A stretch of 64,000 bases of DNA from Sporomusa silvacetica DSM 10669 (GTDB lineage Bacteria; Bacillota; Negativicutes; Sporomusales; Sporomusaceae): contig NZ_LSLK01000102.1 in NCBI RefSeq assembly GCF_002257705.1, positions 4,104 to 68,103 on the forward strand, written 5' to 3'. Within the stretch, counting starts at the first letter, position 1. Every line of letters begins with the position of its first letter. Of this stretch, positions 15,817 to 25,402 are shown in pieces. The notes under the pieces are model-generated. The model was not told where the DNA came from. It ran no database searches and was given only the letters and a program-made list of their open reading frames with translations. A program made the translations under genes and the position numbers.

Positions 15817-17373
15817 ATGAGTTTTGAAACCTTGACTCAACTACTTAAGTATCGCGCTTTAAATGACAGTGAGCGCATTTTTATATCTAGGCCTGAGCAA
15901 GGGAAAGACCTAACGTATGGAACATTTTATCTGGCAGCTCAGAAGTTTGCGCAACAGTTAGAAAGGCAAGGTTTGCAAAAGGGTGGACGGGTAGCGATGA
16001 TCTTAGAAAATGGAGCAAACTGGGTCATTGCATTTTGGGGTATTCTGTTGGCGGGAGGGGTTGTCGTCCCGCTAAATCCCCGGTTTAAACCAGCGGAAAT
16101 TTCAGGCTTGCTGGAGCAGGCGGAAACCCAATTAGTTATTGTAAACAACGAGGGGGCAAAAGCATTGCCCCCCGACTTATTAACCGGAAGCCATAGCTGG
16201 CAGCGAACAAGTATTGATGAAAAAGAAGAAATTTGTATTATTACTGTTTTGGAGCAAACCAGCAAGGACGTAGTGCGGGAAAATAAGCCAAACTCTAATA
16301 ATGAGGCGCTTCTGCTTTTTACCTCCGGATCGACCGGAGTACCCAAAGGGGTTGTATTAACCCATGGCAACTTACTGTCTGAGGCTGGTTTTATTGGGCA
16401 GGGACACCAACTGACAGCAACTGACATTGTATTGTGCATTTTGCCTTTTTTTCATATCAATGGATTGGTTATTACCATGATTACACCGGTTTTTACCGGC
16501 GGGAGAGCTGTCATACCGCATAAGTTTAGTGCCGGAAGGTTTTGGGAATTGGTAAATCAGTATCAGGTGACCTGGTTTAGCGCTGTTCCAACCATTTTAT
16601 CGATATTGCTTTCGAGGGATGAAGCTATCGTTGTCCGGACAACAAGACTGCGGTTTGCCCGTTCGGCGTCGTCGTCACTGCCGGTGGCAATTTTGCAGGA
16701 ATTTGAAAGTCGGTATGGTGTGCCGGTGATTGAAGCCTATGGATTATCTGAGACTGGCAGTCAGGTTGCCACTAATCCGCTGCCGCCGGGAGTTAGGAAA
16801 GCCGGTTCCGTCGGATTACCTGCGGGAAACAAAATTCAAGTTGTTGATGAGTTGGGCAATACAGTCTCTACTGGCACAACGGGAGAGGTTATTATTCAGG
16901 GGGCAAATGTTACCAAAGGCTATCTCAACAACCCGCAGGCAAACCGGGAAAGCTTTAAGAACGGCTGGTTTTATACCGGGGATTTGGGCTATTTTGATGA
17001 AGACGGCTATCTTTTTTTGACAGGCAGAAAAAAAGAATTGATCAACCGGGCCGGAGAAAAGATTTCGCCGCGGGAAGTGGATGAAATTCTATACCAATTG
17101 CCGGAGATTGAGGTAGCTGCCGCGGTAGGTGTGCCAGATGATTTATTTGGTGAAGAAATCGTAGCCTTTGTACAGTTAAGGCCAGGCTCACAATTAAGCA
17201 CAGAGTGCGTGCTGAAACATTGCAAAGTACATTTGGTTGATTTCAAAATACCTAAAAATATTCTATTTATTGATGATTTTCCCAAAGGACCCAATGGGAA
17301 AATTCAGCGGCGTAAACTAGTCGGGCTTTATAGCCGGCTTACTGCAGCTTCTCCCACACCAGGCAGAGAGTGA
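15817..17373 (+). CDS. AMP-forming acid:CoA ligase
   Basis: This 518-residue member of the ANL superfamily has P-loop FTSGSTGVPKG, the ATP/AMP motif YTGDLGYFDEDG, hinge GRKKELI and C-terminal catalytic lysine in PNGKIQRRK. It activates a carboxylic acid to acyl-CoA through an acyl-AMP. The substrate cannot be read from sequence. Candidates from context are the acid released by the upstream Ntn-hydrolase or sulfoacetate, for which an AMP-forming ligase (SauT) is known elsewhere. ATG follows AAGGAG. Confidence 0.85.
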   Translation: MSFETLTQLLKYRALNDSERIFISRPEQGKDLTYGTFYLAAQKFAQQLERQGLQKGGRVAMILENGANWVIAFWGILLAGGVVVPLNPRFKPAEISGLLEQAETQLVIVNNEGAKALPPDLLTGSHSWQRTSIDEKEEICIITVLEQTSKDVVRENKPNSNNEALLLFTSGSTGVPKGVVLTHGNLLSEAGFIGQGHQLTATDIVLCILPFFHINGLVITMITPVFTGGRAVIPHKFSAGRFWELVNQYQVTWFSAVPTILSILLSRDEAIVVRTTRLRFARSASSSLPVAILQEFESRYGVPVIEAYGLSETGSQVATNPLPPGVRKAGSVGLPAGNKIQVVDELGNTVSTGTTGEVIIQGANVTKGYLNNPQANRESFKNGWFYTGDLGYFDEDGYLFLTGRKKELINRAGEKISPREVDEILYQLPEIEVAAAVGVPDDLFGEEIVAFVQLRPGSQLSTECVLKHCKVHLVDFKIPKNILFIDDFPKGPNGKIQRRKLVGLYSRLTAASPTPGRE

Positions 17374-17431
17374 GAATGTCGCAGCATCTCAGAAGCACAG
17401 AAATTATCGTAGAAAGGAGCTATCGGCTATT

Positions 17432-17698
17432 ATGGCTTGCGAGCAGCAAAATACCAAAAAATATAAGGTAGAGGTCGATGGGCAAGGTTGCAAAGATTGC
17501 GGCTATTGTATCGAAGTGTGTCCCCGTGGAGTTTTTACCCAAGCCGATTATTTCAATGATAAGGGATATCGGCCGGTACGAGTTGAGTCTTCTCATTTAT
17601 GTATCGGCTGCCGGCGCTGTTTCTTTGCGTGCCCGGATTTTGCCATCAATATAGATGAACAACCGGCAAAGGAGGATTGTTGTGAAAAGAGTATTTGA
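17432..17698 (+). CDS. korD: 2-oxoacid:ferredoxin oxidoreductase delta subunit (2[4Fe-4S] ferredoxin)
   Basis: This 88-residue ferredoxin has CKDCGYCIEVCP and CIGCRRCFFACP motifs for two 4Fe-4S clusters. It is the first gene of a KorDABC-type set and should pass electrons from the TPP-dependent core to soluble ferredoxin. Its 3' end overlaps the start of korA by 17 bases. Confidence 0.85.
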   Translation: MACEQQNTKKYKVEVDGQGCKDCGYCIEVCPRGVFTQADYFNDKGYRPVRVESSHLCIGCRRCFFACPDFAINIDEQPAKEDCCEKSI

Positions 17699-18854
17699 TA
17701 CAGGTAACGCAGCTATTACGGAAGCCGCTATTTTTGCCGGGTGCAAGGTGTTTGCAGGATATCCGATTACGCCGGCCACAGAAATTGCCGAAAATATGTC
17801 CCGGCGTCTGCCGCAAATAGGCGGCTATTATGTTCAGGCGGAAGACGAGTTATCAGCGCTGCATATGTGCATTGGTGCTTCTCTGGGCGGGCTAAAAGCT
17901 ATGACATCAACATCCGGTCCCGGTTATGTTTTGTATGCTGACCCCTATGGCTGGGCTTTGGGCAGTGAAATTCCGGTAGTGGTAGTAAATGCCCAGCGTG
18001 TCGGTCCTGTAAGCGGGATTACGGGAGCGCCTGGACAGGGTGAATTTTATCTCAGCCGCTATCCGACCCATGGCGGAAATTTTGAGAGTATCGTACTGAC
18101 GCCAAACAGTGTACAGGAAGCGTTTTCATTGACAGTCGAGGCTTTTTATCTTGCGGAACGATTTCGCATGCCGGTTACTGTTTTGGCTGACCAAATTGTT
18201 ACCGATGGCTGGGAAACGCTCTTAATACCCGAGACAGAAGAGGAAGCCAAGGAAATGGGACTTAGGATTGCTCCAAGAAAGATTAATTATGGGCCTGAAT
18301 TTTATCCGGCAACCGATGAAATAGATGTTCCACCTGTAGTATTAGGGCATAACACGGGGGCGGCTTGCTCAGACTGGACGCCTACGGCCGAAGGCTTTGA
18401 TACCGAAGAAGTGGAATGGCAGCATAAGCATGCGTATCGCTTAATCTACAAAGTAAGGAATCATAAAGATCTAATTACTCGTTATGAAGAAATTGACACT
18501 GAGGATAATCCGGATGTAATTCTCGTGGCTTACGGCAGTCCGTCGCGCGTATTAAAAAGTGCGGTTAAAGCGGCGAGAGAACAGGGACTAAAGGTCGGCG
18601 GGATTCGGTTAGTTTCCATATGGCCTTTTCCTGATGAAGCATTTAGCAAAAGTGCTAAGTATCTATCTGTGGAGCTTAATTATGATGGTCAGTTGGTGCG
18701 GGAGGTCCAGCGGGCAGTCCCGAAAGACAGTGAAGTGCATTTTTTAGGCAGATGTGGGGAACTGCCCAAGGTGGCAGAATTGGTGGATGCAGCACGTACT
18801 TTAATTAATAATCAGCCACTGGAAAGCATAAAATGGCAGCGGGAGGCCTGGTAG
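17682..18854 (+). CDS. korA: 2-oxoacid:ferredoxin oxidoreductase alpha subunit
   Basis: This subunit of about 390 residues has YPITPATEIAE near the start and TSTSGPG, the pyrimidine-binding part of the TPP site in the OFOR family (2-oxoglutarate/KorA branch). The best start is GTG at 17682, six bases after GGAGG; an ATG at 17655 lacks a good site. With the beta and gamma subunits it converts a 2-oxoacid plus CoA and ferredoxin to acyl-CoA plus CO2. 2-Oxoglutarate is the family default, but the neighbourhood leaves other 2-oxoacids open. Confidence 0.85.
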   Translation: MKRVFDTGNAAITEAAIFAGCKVFAGYPITPATEIAENMSRRLPQIGGYYVQAEDELSALHMCIGASLGGLKAMTSTSGPGYVLYADPYGWALGSEIPVVVVNAQRVGPVSGITGAPGQGEFYLSRYPTHGGNFESIVLTPNSVQEAFSLTVEAFYLAERFRMPVTVLADQIVTDGWETLLIPETEEEAKEMGLRIAPRKINYGPEFYPATDEIDVPPVVLGHNTGAACSDWTPTAEGFDTEEVEWQHKHAYRLIYKVRNHKDLITRYEEIDTEDNPDVILVAYGSPSRVLKSAVKAAREQGLKVGGIRLVSIWPFPDEAFSKSAKYLSVELNYDGQLVREVQRAVPKDSEVHFLGRCGELPKVAELVDAARTLINNQPLESIKWQREAW

Positions 18855-18855
18855 C

Positions 18856-19689
18856 ATGGACAATTTAGCAACAAAATACTTAAAGTCAAAAAAAATACCC
18901 AGTACCGCCTGCAGTGGCTGTGGTTTGGGACAAGTTCACAAAAAGGTTTTGTTGGCTATTGATGAGCTAGCACTCACTACCAGTGATATTGTTTGGGGAA
19001 CAGGCATTGGCTGCGCCGGACGGCAGACTTTTAACACCTGGAAAGGGGATAACTTTGCCGGTACTCATGGGCGTGTGTATGCTATTGCCACTGGTTTGCG
19101 CTTAGCGCTTCCGCCAGAGCAAAAAATAATACTTACAGTGGGTGATGGCGATGCTTTCGGCATTGGGCTGTTACACCTACTGCACTGTGTGCGCAGAAAT
19201 GTGGATATGACCGTGATAGTGGCCGATAATTTCGGCTATCAGTCTACCGGTGGCCAATATGGCTATACTACCCCCAATGGTTCGATGACAGACAGCAGTC
19301 CGTATGGGATGCAGGATCCTAACTGGGTACAGGATGGACGGGATATTCTGGATATTTTACGAGCAGCTGGTGCAGGTTTTTTAGCCAGACATACAAGTGT
19401 CGAAGGTCAGAATGCGGTAGAGAGTATTAAAAAAGCTATTCAGTTTAAGGGCTTTTCTTTAGTGCATATAGCTTATCCGTGCATAACTAACTTTGCTGGC
19501 AAGGCGCTGGGATCACGTAAACCGGTAGTGGCGTACCGCTGGCTTACAGAGCGAACCAATCCTGATCCGGCTAAAAATATTGCAGGAATTACTTTTAAGA
19601 CAGGTATTTATTATCAGGCTTCAGAGCGCCGGCCAGAGTTTTCTGAGCAAATGAGAAAATTTACAGCAACTGTGCGCGGGGAGGGTTAA
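18856..19689 (+). CDS. korB: 2-oxoacid:ferredoxin oxidoreductase beta subunit
   Basis: This 277-residue TPP-binding subunit has CSGCG near residue 20, GIGCAGR, and the Mg-pyrophosphate motif GDGDAFGIG followed by NFGYQSTGGQ. It pairs with the alpha subunit encoded one base upstream. The gamma gene follows after one base. Confidence 0.88.
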   Translation: MDNLATKYLKSKKIPSTACSGCGLGQVHKKVLLAIDELALTTSDIVWGTGIGCAGRQTFNTWKGDNFAGTHGRVYAIATGLRLALPPEQKIILTVGDGDAFGIGLLHLLHCVRRNVDMTVIVADNFGYQSTGGQYGYTTPNGSMTDSSPYGMQDPNWVQDGRDILDILRAAGAGFLARHTSVEGQNAVESIKKAIQFKGFSLVHIAYPCITNFAGKALGSRKPVVAYRWLTERTNPDPAKNIAGITFKTGIYYQASERRPEFSEQMRKFTATVRGEG

Positions 19690-19690
19690 C

Positions 19691-20218
19691 ATGAAACGAA
19701 CGGAAATATTGGTTAGTGGTTTTGGCGGTCAGGGTGTTGTTCGGCTGGGACAAATTTTTAGTACGGCAGCAGTCTATGACGGATTATTTACCACGATGTT
19801 GGTTAGCCATGGCACTGAAACCAGAGGTGGCTATGTCCGCAGCCAAATTGTACTGTCCGGCTCGTCGATTGACAGTCCAGTTGTCGAAACACCTGATTAC
19901 TTTTGCGCAATGTCAAAATCGGCATATACCAAGTTTGCTGCCTTAGTGAAGCAGGGTACAATCATTTTTGATCCAGGGTACATTGAACCCGATCCAGAGT
20001 TAGGTGTTCAACATATGCCTCTCCCGGCTAGAGATATTGCGGTGCAGGAATTGGGGCGGGATATCTTCGCCAATATTATTTTTCTGGGAATGCTGGGCCA
20101 GTACTTAAAGACGGCAATCAGTAAAGAAAGTCTATTGAAAGCGTTAGAAGCACGGGTTCCTAAGTTTGTTGAGGAAAATCGCAAGGCGTTTGAGCTTGGT
20201 TATACATTAAGTAATTAA
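19691..20218 (+). CDS. korC: 2-oxoacid:ferredoxin oxidoreductase gamma subunit
   Basis: This 175-residue gamma subunit has the GFGGQGVVRLGQ opening and the SHGTETRGGYVRSQI motif typical of the CoA-binding OFOR gamma domain. It completes a korDABC set and is followed 32 bp later by the second glycyl radical lyase, suggesting one operon from about 15059 to 22728. Confidence 0.88.
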   Translation: MKRTEILVSGFGGQGVVRLGQIFSTAAVYDGLFTTMLVSHGTETRGGYVRSQIVLSGSSIDSPVVETPDYFCAMSKSAYTKFAALVKQGTIIFDPGYIEPDPELGVQHMPLPARDIAVQELGRDIFANIIFLGMLGQYLKTAISKESLLKALEARVPKFVEENRKAFELGYTLSN

Positions 20219-20250
20219 CAAAAGACGAGTGAGAGCGGGGGAGCTAGCTC

Positions 20251-22728
20251 ATGTCAGAACTTATATTATCGCCTCAGGAGCAACGAATTCAAGCCGAGAT
20301 ACAAGGGGAAACGCCGCTGCATACCCGGGCGAGAACCGCTGATATTTTAAGATCATTTAAAGATACTAAGCCGCGCATTGATGTGGAGCGGGCTAAATAT
20401 TTTACTGAGTCTTTTCGGCAAACAGAGGGAGAACCGCTGCTTCTTCGATGGTCGAAGGCGTTAAAACACATTGCCGAAAATAGTACTGTCTACATTGATG
20501 ATTACCAACTCTTAGTTGGGAGAGCCGGGTATCAAGGGCGGTATGGCATATTATATCCTGAATTGGATGGCGATTTTCTGGGGTTGGCTATTGAGCAGAT
20601 ACCTACCCGGGTGGAATCTCCGTTTACTATTTCTGATGCGGATGCCCGCTTTGTTGTTGAGGAAATTGCGCCATATTGGCAGGGGAAAACCTTTCATGAA
20701 AACCTGGCCCAAGCTTTACCTAAAGAAACACTAAAATACACCTATGACCCGAAAGATCCGCTCAAATCACGCTTTATTGTTAATGAAACGGCCTCTTTTC
20801 GATCTTCTATTCAATGGGTGCATGACTATGAAAAGGTGTTGAAACGGGGCTTTAAAGGCATTAAGACTGAGGCAGAACAAAAGCTATCCCTTTTAGATCC
20901 ACTAAGTCCTGTCGATGACAGGGAGAAGGCCCCTTTCCTCCAGGCGGTGGTTATTGTCTGTGATGCCATCATTCTCTGGGCTAACCGCCATGCCCAATTA
21001 GCCGAAAAGCTGGCTGAAACAAAAAAGAATTTAAAACGAAAACAGGAACTCTTAAAAATCGCGGAAACCTGCCGCTGGGTGCCAGAAAATCCGGCCCGTA
21101 ATTTCCGGGAGGCCATGCAAGCCCAGTGGTTCACCCAAATGTTTTCACGCATGGAACAAAAAACCGGCACTATTATTTCCAATGGCCGGATGGACCAATA
21201 TTTATATTCTTACTATCAACAAGATATTGAGGCCGGAATACTAACAGAAGAAGATACACTGCAACTTTTGGAATGCATGTGGTTGGCAATGGCTCAGTTT
21301 ATTGATTTGTACATTTCACCGACCGGCGGTGCTTTTAATGAGGGATATGCTCATTGGGAGGCCGTGACGATCGGGGGACAGACACCTGAGGGACTGGATG
21401 CCACTAATGAGCTGACATATCTGTTTTTACAGTCTAAACGCGAATTTCCCCTGCACTATCCTGATCTTGCCGCCCGTATCCACGGACGGGTATCTCAGCG
21501 CTACCTCTATGAGGTGGCAGAAACCATTAAAGAGGGCTCTGGCTTTCCTAAGCTAATCAATGATGAGGAAGTTGTCCCGCTGCTATTGGCAAAAGGAGCA
21601 ACCTTTGAAGAAGCCTATGATTATGCGGTGTCTGGTTGCGCTGAATGCCGTATGCCTAACAGGGATACCTATACCAGTCCATGCGCTTATATTAACTTTC
21701 CGGCTGCTGTGGAAATGACTATATATAACGGAAAGATGAAACTCCACGGTGATGAGCAGATCGGCCTGAAAACAGGCGACCCTCGGGATTTTGTAACCTG
21801 GGAGGAATTCTGGCAAGCCTATTTGGCTCAGCATATTAATTTTTTGAAGCAGGCCTTCATTCAACAACATGTTATCATCAATTTGCGGGCTAAGCACTTT
21901 GCCTGGCCATTGGGTTCGGCGCTGCATGATCTCTGCATGAAGACATATAAAGACATTCACACGCCTGTTATCGAAGGCGGTATTGACTTGGGATATTTTG
22001 AATTCATGGGCTACGGTACAGTCGTTGATTCCCTGGCCGCTATTAAAAAGCTAGTCTATGAAGACAAGACGCTGACCATGGCTGAATTGGTTGAGGCTAT
22101 GGAGTACAACTTTGAAGGCCGGGAAGTTGTCCGGCAATGGCTGCTTAATGCTCCGAAATATGGTAATAATGACGCCTACGCTGATGCTATTGCCAAAGAG
22201 TTGGATCGTCAGTGTCTGCAATTTACCCAAAAGTATTCTCAGGAGTTGGGCGTACACCTCGACCTCCGGCTAGTACCTTTTACTTCCCATGTTCCTTTTG
22301 GTAAAGTCGTTAGTGCAACTCCTAACGGTAGAAAGGCATATACGCCATTGTCTGACGGCTCGTCTGCCTCACAAGGCGCTGATGTAAACGGTCCTACGGC
22401 GGTGCTTTTGTCTAACTACGCTTCCAAAAACTTCGGGTTCCGGGAACGCGCAGCCCGGTTGTTGAATGTTACGTTAAGCCCCTCGTGTGTAGCTGGTGAT
22501 GAGGGCACTGGCAAGCTTGTTGCCTTTATCCGGTCCTGGTGTGACCTGAAATTATGGCATATCCAGTTTAATGTAATTAACAAAGAGACGCTGTTGATGG
22601 CTAAAAAAGAGCCGGACAAATACCGCAATCTCATTGTCCGTATTGCCGGTTACAGCGCGTACTTTACCGATTTGTCCCCCGATTTGCAAGATGACCTCAT
22701 TGCCCGTACAGCGCATACTGCTATTTGA
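20251..22728 (+). CDS. islA: Isethionate sulfite-lyase-like glycyl radical enzyme, paralogue 2
   Basis: This 825-residue enzyme has active-site C463 in GCAE, radical G800 in IAGYSAYF, and pocket residues R184, Q188, R673 and F677. Those match the R189, Q193, R678 and F682 described for Bilophila IslA. It therefore keeps the full isethionate pocket, unlike the 1010 paralogue (valine at the last position). Predicted reaction: isethionate to acetaldehyde plus sulfite by C-S cleavage in the cytoplasm. No activase gene is adjacent; the one at 3502 is the likely partner. A strong terminator follows at 22748. Confidence 0.88.
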   Translation: MSELILSPQEQRIQAEIQGETPLHTRARTADILRSFKDTKPRIDVERAKYFTESFRQTEGEPLLLRWSKALKHIAENSTVYIDDYQLLVGRAGYQGRYGILYPELDGDFLGLAIEQIPTRVESPFTISDADARFVVEEIAPYWQGKTFHENLAQALPKETLKYTYDPKDPLKSRFIVNETASFRSSIQWVHDYEKVLKRGFKGIKTEAEQKLSLLDPLSPVDDREKAPFLQAVVIVCDAIILWANRHAQLAEKLAETKKNLKRKQELLKIAETCRWVPENPARNFREAMQAQWFTQMFSRMEQKTGTIISNGRMDQYLYSYYQQDIEAGILTEEDTLQLLECMWLAMAQFIDLYISPTGGAFNEGYAHWEAVTIGGQTPEGLDATNELTYLFLQSKREFPLHYPDLAARIHGRVSQRYLYEVAETIKEGSGFPKLINDEEVVPLLLAKGATFEEAYDYAVSGCAECRMPNRDTYTSPCAYINFPAAVEMTIYNGKMKLHGDEQIGLKTGDPRDFVTWEEFWQAYLAQHINFLKQAFIQQHVIINLRAKHFAWPLGSALHDLCMKTYKDIHTPVIEGGIDLGYFEFMGYGTVVDSLAAIKKLVYEDKTLTMAELVEAMEYNFEGREVVRQWLLNAPKYGNNDAYADAIAKELDRQCLQFTQKYSQELGVHLDLRLVPFTSHVPFGKVVSATPNGRKAYTPLSDGSSASQGADVNGPTAVLLSNYASKNFGFRERAARLLNVTLSPSCVAGDEGTGKLVAFIRSWCDLKLWHIQFNVINKETLLMAKKEPDKYRNLIVRIAGYSAYFTDLSPDLQDDLIARTAHTAI

Positions 22729-22747
22729 GTAAATATAAATAGACGGA

Positions 22748-22785
22748 TAGACCAGAGCAAGAATTGTCTCTGGTCTATTTATTTT
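22748..22785 (+). terminator. Intrinsic terminator after the second lyase
   Basis: Perfect 10-bp arms (22748-22757 and 22768-22777) are followed by a T-rich tail. Confidence 0.8.
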
Positions 22786-22870
22786 ATGTCAATGCTTGTA
22801 TATTACAGGAATTGTAAGTATAATTTTGTTCAGTACTAGATGAAATCAGAATAAGCAGCTAGGGGGACGT

Positions 22871-23563
22871 TTGTTGAAAATACTTTTTTGGGATATTGAT
22901 GGAACACTAATTAAAACAGCTAAAGCCGGCTTATATGCTTTTGCGCAGGCAACAACAGAACTTTGGGGCACCGCAGTGGATTTTGATAAGCTTACCACAG
23001 CCGGCATGACAGATAATTATATTGCAAGACAGATTATTGAGGTATCTTCCGGTCGTGAGGCAAGCCGGAGCGAAATAGATAGGTTATGCCGTCGTTATGA
23101 AGAACTTCTTCCCCGGGAGCTGGCTGCCAGAAAAGGGTTGGTTTTGCCTGAGGTAGCCAATATATTGGCTTGCCTGCATGAGCGTGACGACTACAAGCAG
23201 CTGTTGTTAACTGGCAATAGTAAAATGGGCGCGCAAATAAAGTTAAGGTATTTTGCGCTAGAGCGGTATTTTGATTTTGCCAGCAGTGCGTTTGCGGAGC
23301 AGTTTGAGCGAAGAGGTGATATAGCCAGTAATGCCCTGAAAATAGTGCACGCAAACTGGGGTGACCCCGGGCAGCATAAAATTTATGTAATTGGTGATAC
23401 TCCTCACGATATTGAGTGTGGTAAAGGCATTGGAGCGTACACAATCGGCGTTGCTACAGGCAGGTATTCTCTTGAAGAATTACAATGCTTGGCCCCATGG
23501 TGGAGTATGGAAGTTTTTCCAGAACCGGAAATTTTTGCAACTAAGATTACCACAAGTGCGTAA
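22871..23563 (+). CDS. HAD-superfamily phosphatase
   Basis: This 230-residue hydrolase has the nucleophile motif WDIDGTL (D8 and D10), a helical cap, motif II LLTGNS and the C-terminal GDTPHDIEC motif. It is a small-molecule phosphatase of unknown substrate. It starts at TTG 22871 or 22874 behind AGGGGG; no ATG is available near the conserved N terminus. It stands between two organosulfur operons, but the sequence gives no direct link. Confidence 0.8.
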   Translation: MLKILFWDIDGTLIKTAKAGLYAFAQATTELWGTAVDFDKLTTAGMTDNYIARQIIEVSSGREASRSEIDRLCRRYEELLPRELAARKGLVLPEVANILACLHERDDYKQLLLTGNSKMGAQIKLRYFALERYFDFASSAFAEQFERRGDIASNALKIVHANWGDPGQHKIYVIGDTPHDIECGKGIGAYTIGVATGRYSLEELQCLAPWWSMEVFPEPEIFATKITTSA

Positions 23564-23690
23564 TGCCAGCTATAGTGAGTATGCTGAGCTTCTACATATA
23601 TTTTGAATTGCAGTGAAGGTAAGAATAAAGCGATTGTCGAACAAAATATAACGAGCCCAGCATACTATTCAAAGGAAATGAGGTTGTATA

Positions 23691-24644
23691 ATGAAAAAAA
23701 ACGTTGTTTTAATTACAATTGCGCTGCTGCTGCTGGTCTTGGCAGGATGCGCTAGTGAAAAAAAAGAAAATACAGTGCAAAAGCAAGGTCAGCTACAGAA
23801 TATTACCATTGGTCTTATGCCTGACGTAGATTCCATTCCTTTTATTATTGCTCAGGAAAAGGGTTATTTTAAAGAAGAAGGGATAACGGTTACGCTGAAA
23901 CCGTTTAAAAGTGCCATGGAACGGGATAGTGCCCTGCAAAGTGGTAATTTGGATGGTGCCATCTCTGATGTGTTAGCCGAGGCCTTTGCTAAGGCTGGTG
24001 GCTTTGATACTGTAATTACTGCCTTAACAAACGGCAGCTATAAATTAGTTGTGAATAAAAGTGAGACAGCCGCATCTGTTCAAGATCTCAAGGGAAAAAA
24101 TGTGGCTATTTCTAAAAATACCATTATTGAATATGTCACTGACAGGATAGCCACAGAAGGCGGATTAACCACAACCGATATGAACAAAACCGTCATTCCG
24201 CAGATTCCTGCCCGCTTAGAAATGCTGCAAAATAACAAGATTAGTGCTGCCACCTTGCCTGACCCGCTGGCAACAGTAGCTGTAAAAAATGGCGGCAGGG
24301 TAATAAATGCGTCGGAACAATTGGGCATTAATCCAGGAGTTATGCTATTTACTACTAAGGCCATCAATGAAAAAGAGCAAGAAATTCAGGCTATGTATCG
24401 AGCTTATAACAAGGCTGTAGATTATTTGGCGCGCGAACCGATGGATAGCTACATTGATATGGTCATCGAAAAAGCCGGCTTTCCGCAAGACGTTAAAGGA
24501 GCGCTTATTCTGCCTAAATACAAAAAAGCGACTGCACCACAGCAAAAGGATATTGATGATGTGATTACCTGGATGCAATCAAGGCAGCTTATTCAGCAGA
24601 AATATCAATATACCGAGTTGGTTGATACCCGGTTTGTCAGGTAG
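23691..24644 (+). CDS. Sulfonate/nitrate/NMT1-type substrate-binding lipoprotein 3
   Basis: This 317-residue lipoprotein has lipobox VLAGC. The SsuA/NMT1-like fold has IPFIIAQEKGYFKEEGI near the start of the mature part. It differs from sets 1 and 2 in lacking the GPP-EAFAG segment, so its ligand may differ. A TTGTCGAA sequence (possible Spo0A box) lies about 50 bp upstream of the start. It heads an operon with ATPase, permease and a flavoprotein. Confidence 0.85.
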   Translation: MKKNVVLITIALLLLVLAGCASEKKENTVQKQGQLQNITIGLMPDVDSIPFIIAQEKGYFKEEGITVTLKPFKSAMERDSALQSGNLDGAISDVLAEAFAKAGGFDTVITALTNGSYKLVVNKSETAASVQDLKGKNVAISKNTIIEYVTDRIATEGGLTTTDMNKTVIPQIPARLEMLQNNKISAATLPDPLATVAVKNGGRVINASEQLGINPGVMLFTTKAINEKEQEIQAMYRAYNKAVDYLAREPMDSYIDMVIEKAGFPQDVKGALILPKYKKATAPQQKDIDDVITWMQSRQLIQQKYQYTELVDTRFVR

Positions 24645-24649
24645 TAGCT

Positions 24650-25402
24650 ATGATCCAGATTAAAGCTTTGAATATAGCTTATGAATCTAGCGGAGTCCGC
24701 ACCGAGGTGCTTACAGATATTAATCTGGAGCTGGCCGCCGGGGAGACTTGTGCCATCATTGGTCCTTCCGGTTGTGGAAAATCAACAATGTTAAAAATCC
24801 TGGCCGGAATTATTACCGACTTTGATGGTACTGTCCTAATTAATGGACAACCAGTTATGCCTGAGCAGCAGACTATCGGATTTATTCCGCAGAACTATGG
24901 ATTATTGCCTTGGAAAAACATAACAGATAACATTCGACTCGGTGTCAAAATTAAGAACAAAAATACCAATGACAGTGGCAATAATCTTGCAAAGATGGTG
25001 CAACTGCTGGGGTTGGGCGGCTTGGAAAATCGTTATCCCGGCGAACTAAGTGGTGGTCAGCAACAGCGTGTTGCGTTAGCTCGTGCCTTTCTGCTGCAGC
25101 CTGATTTGTTACTGATGGATGAGCCATTTTCTGCCCTGGATGCCATGACGCGGGAAGAAATACAGAATGTGTTTTTAGCTGTTTGGAGAAAATATTCTGT
25201 TTCCACTATCCTAGTTACCCATCATGTGGAAGAGGCTGTATATTTAGGCCGGAAAATCGTGATTTTATCGGCTGCTCCGGGGACAGTCAGCAAAGTAATT
25301 GATAATCCACTTTTTGGAGTAGAAGATATTCGCAACCGCCAGGATTTTTTTCAACTCTGTCTTGAGTTACGGAAGACAATAAAAGAGGATTGGTCAAAAT
25401 GA
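24650..25402 (+). CDS. ABC transporter ATP-binding protein 3
   Basis: This 250-residue ATPase has GPSGCGKST, LSGGQQQR, LLLMDEPFSALD and the switch histidine in VTHH. Its place five bases after the binding protein and overlapping the permease assigns it to the same importer of the nitrate/sulfonate/taurine family. Confidence 0.88.
   Translation: MIQIKALNIAYESSGVRTEVLTDINLELAAGETCAIIGPSGCGKSTMLKILAGIITDFDGTVLINGQPVMPEQQTIGFIPQNYGLLPWKNITDNIRLGVKIKNKNTNDSGNNLAKMVQLLGLGGLENRYPGELSGGQQQRVALARAFLLQPDLLLMDEPFSALDAMTREEIQNVFLAVWRKYSVSTILVTHHVEEAVYLGRKIVILSAAPGTVSKVIDNPLFGVEDIRNRQDFFQLCLELRKTIKEDWSK

Noticed and set aside
15939..16439. 166-codon open frame antisense to the CoA ligase
   Set aside because: Complement of conserved ligase motifs, with no plausible start region.
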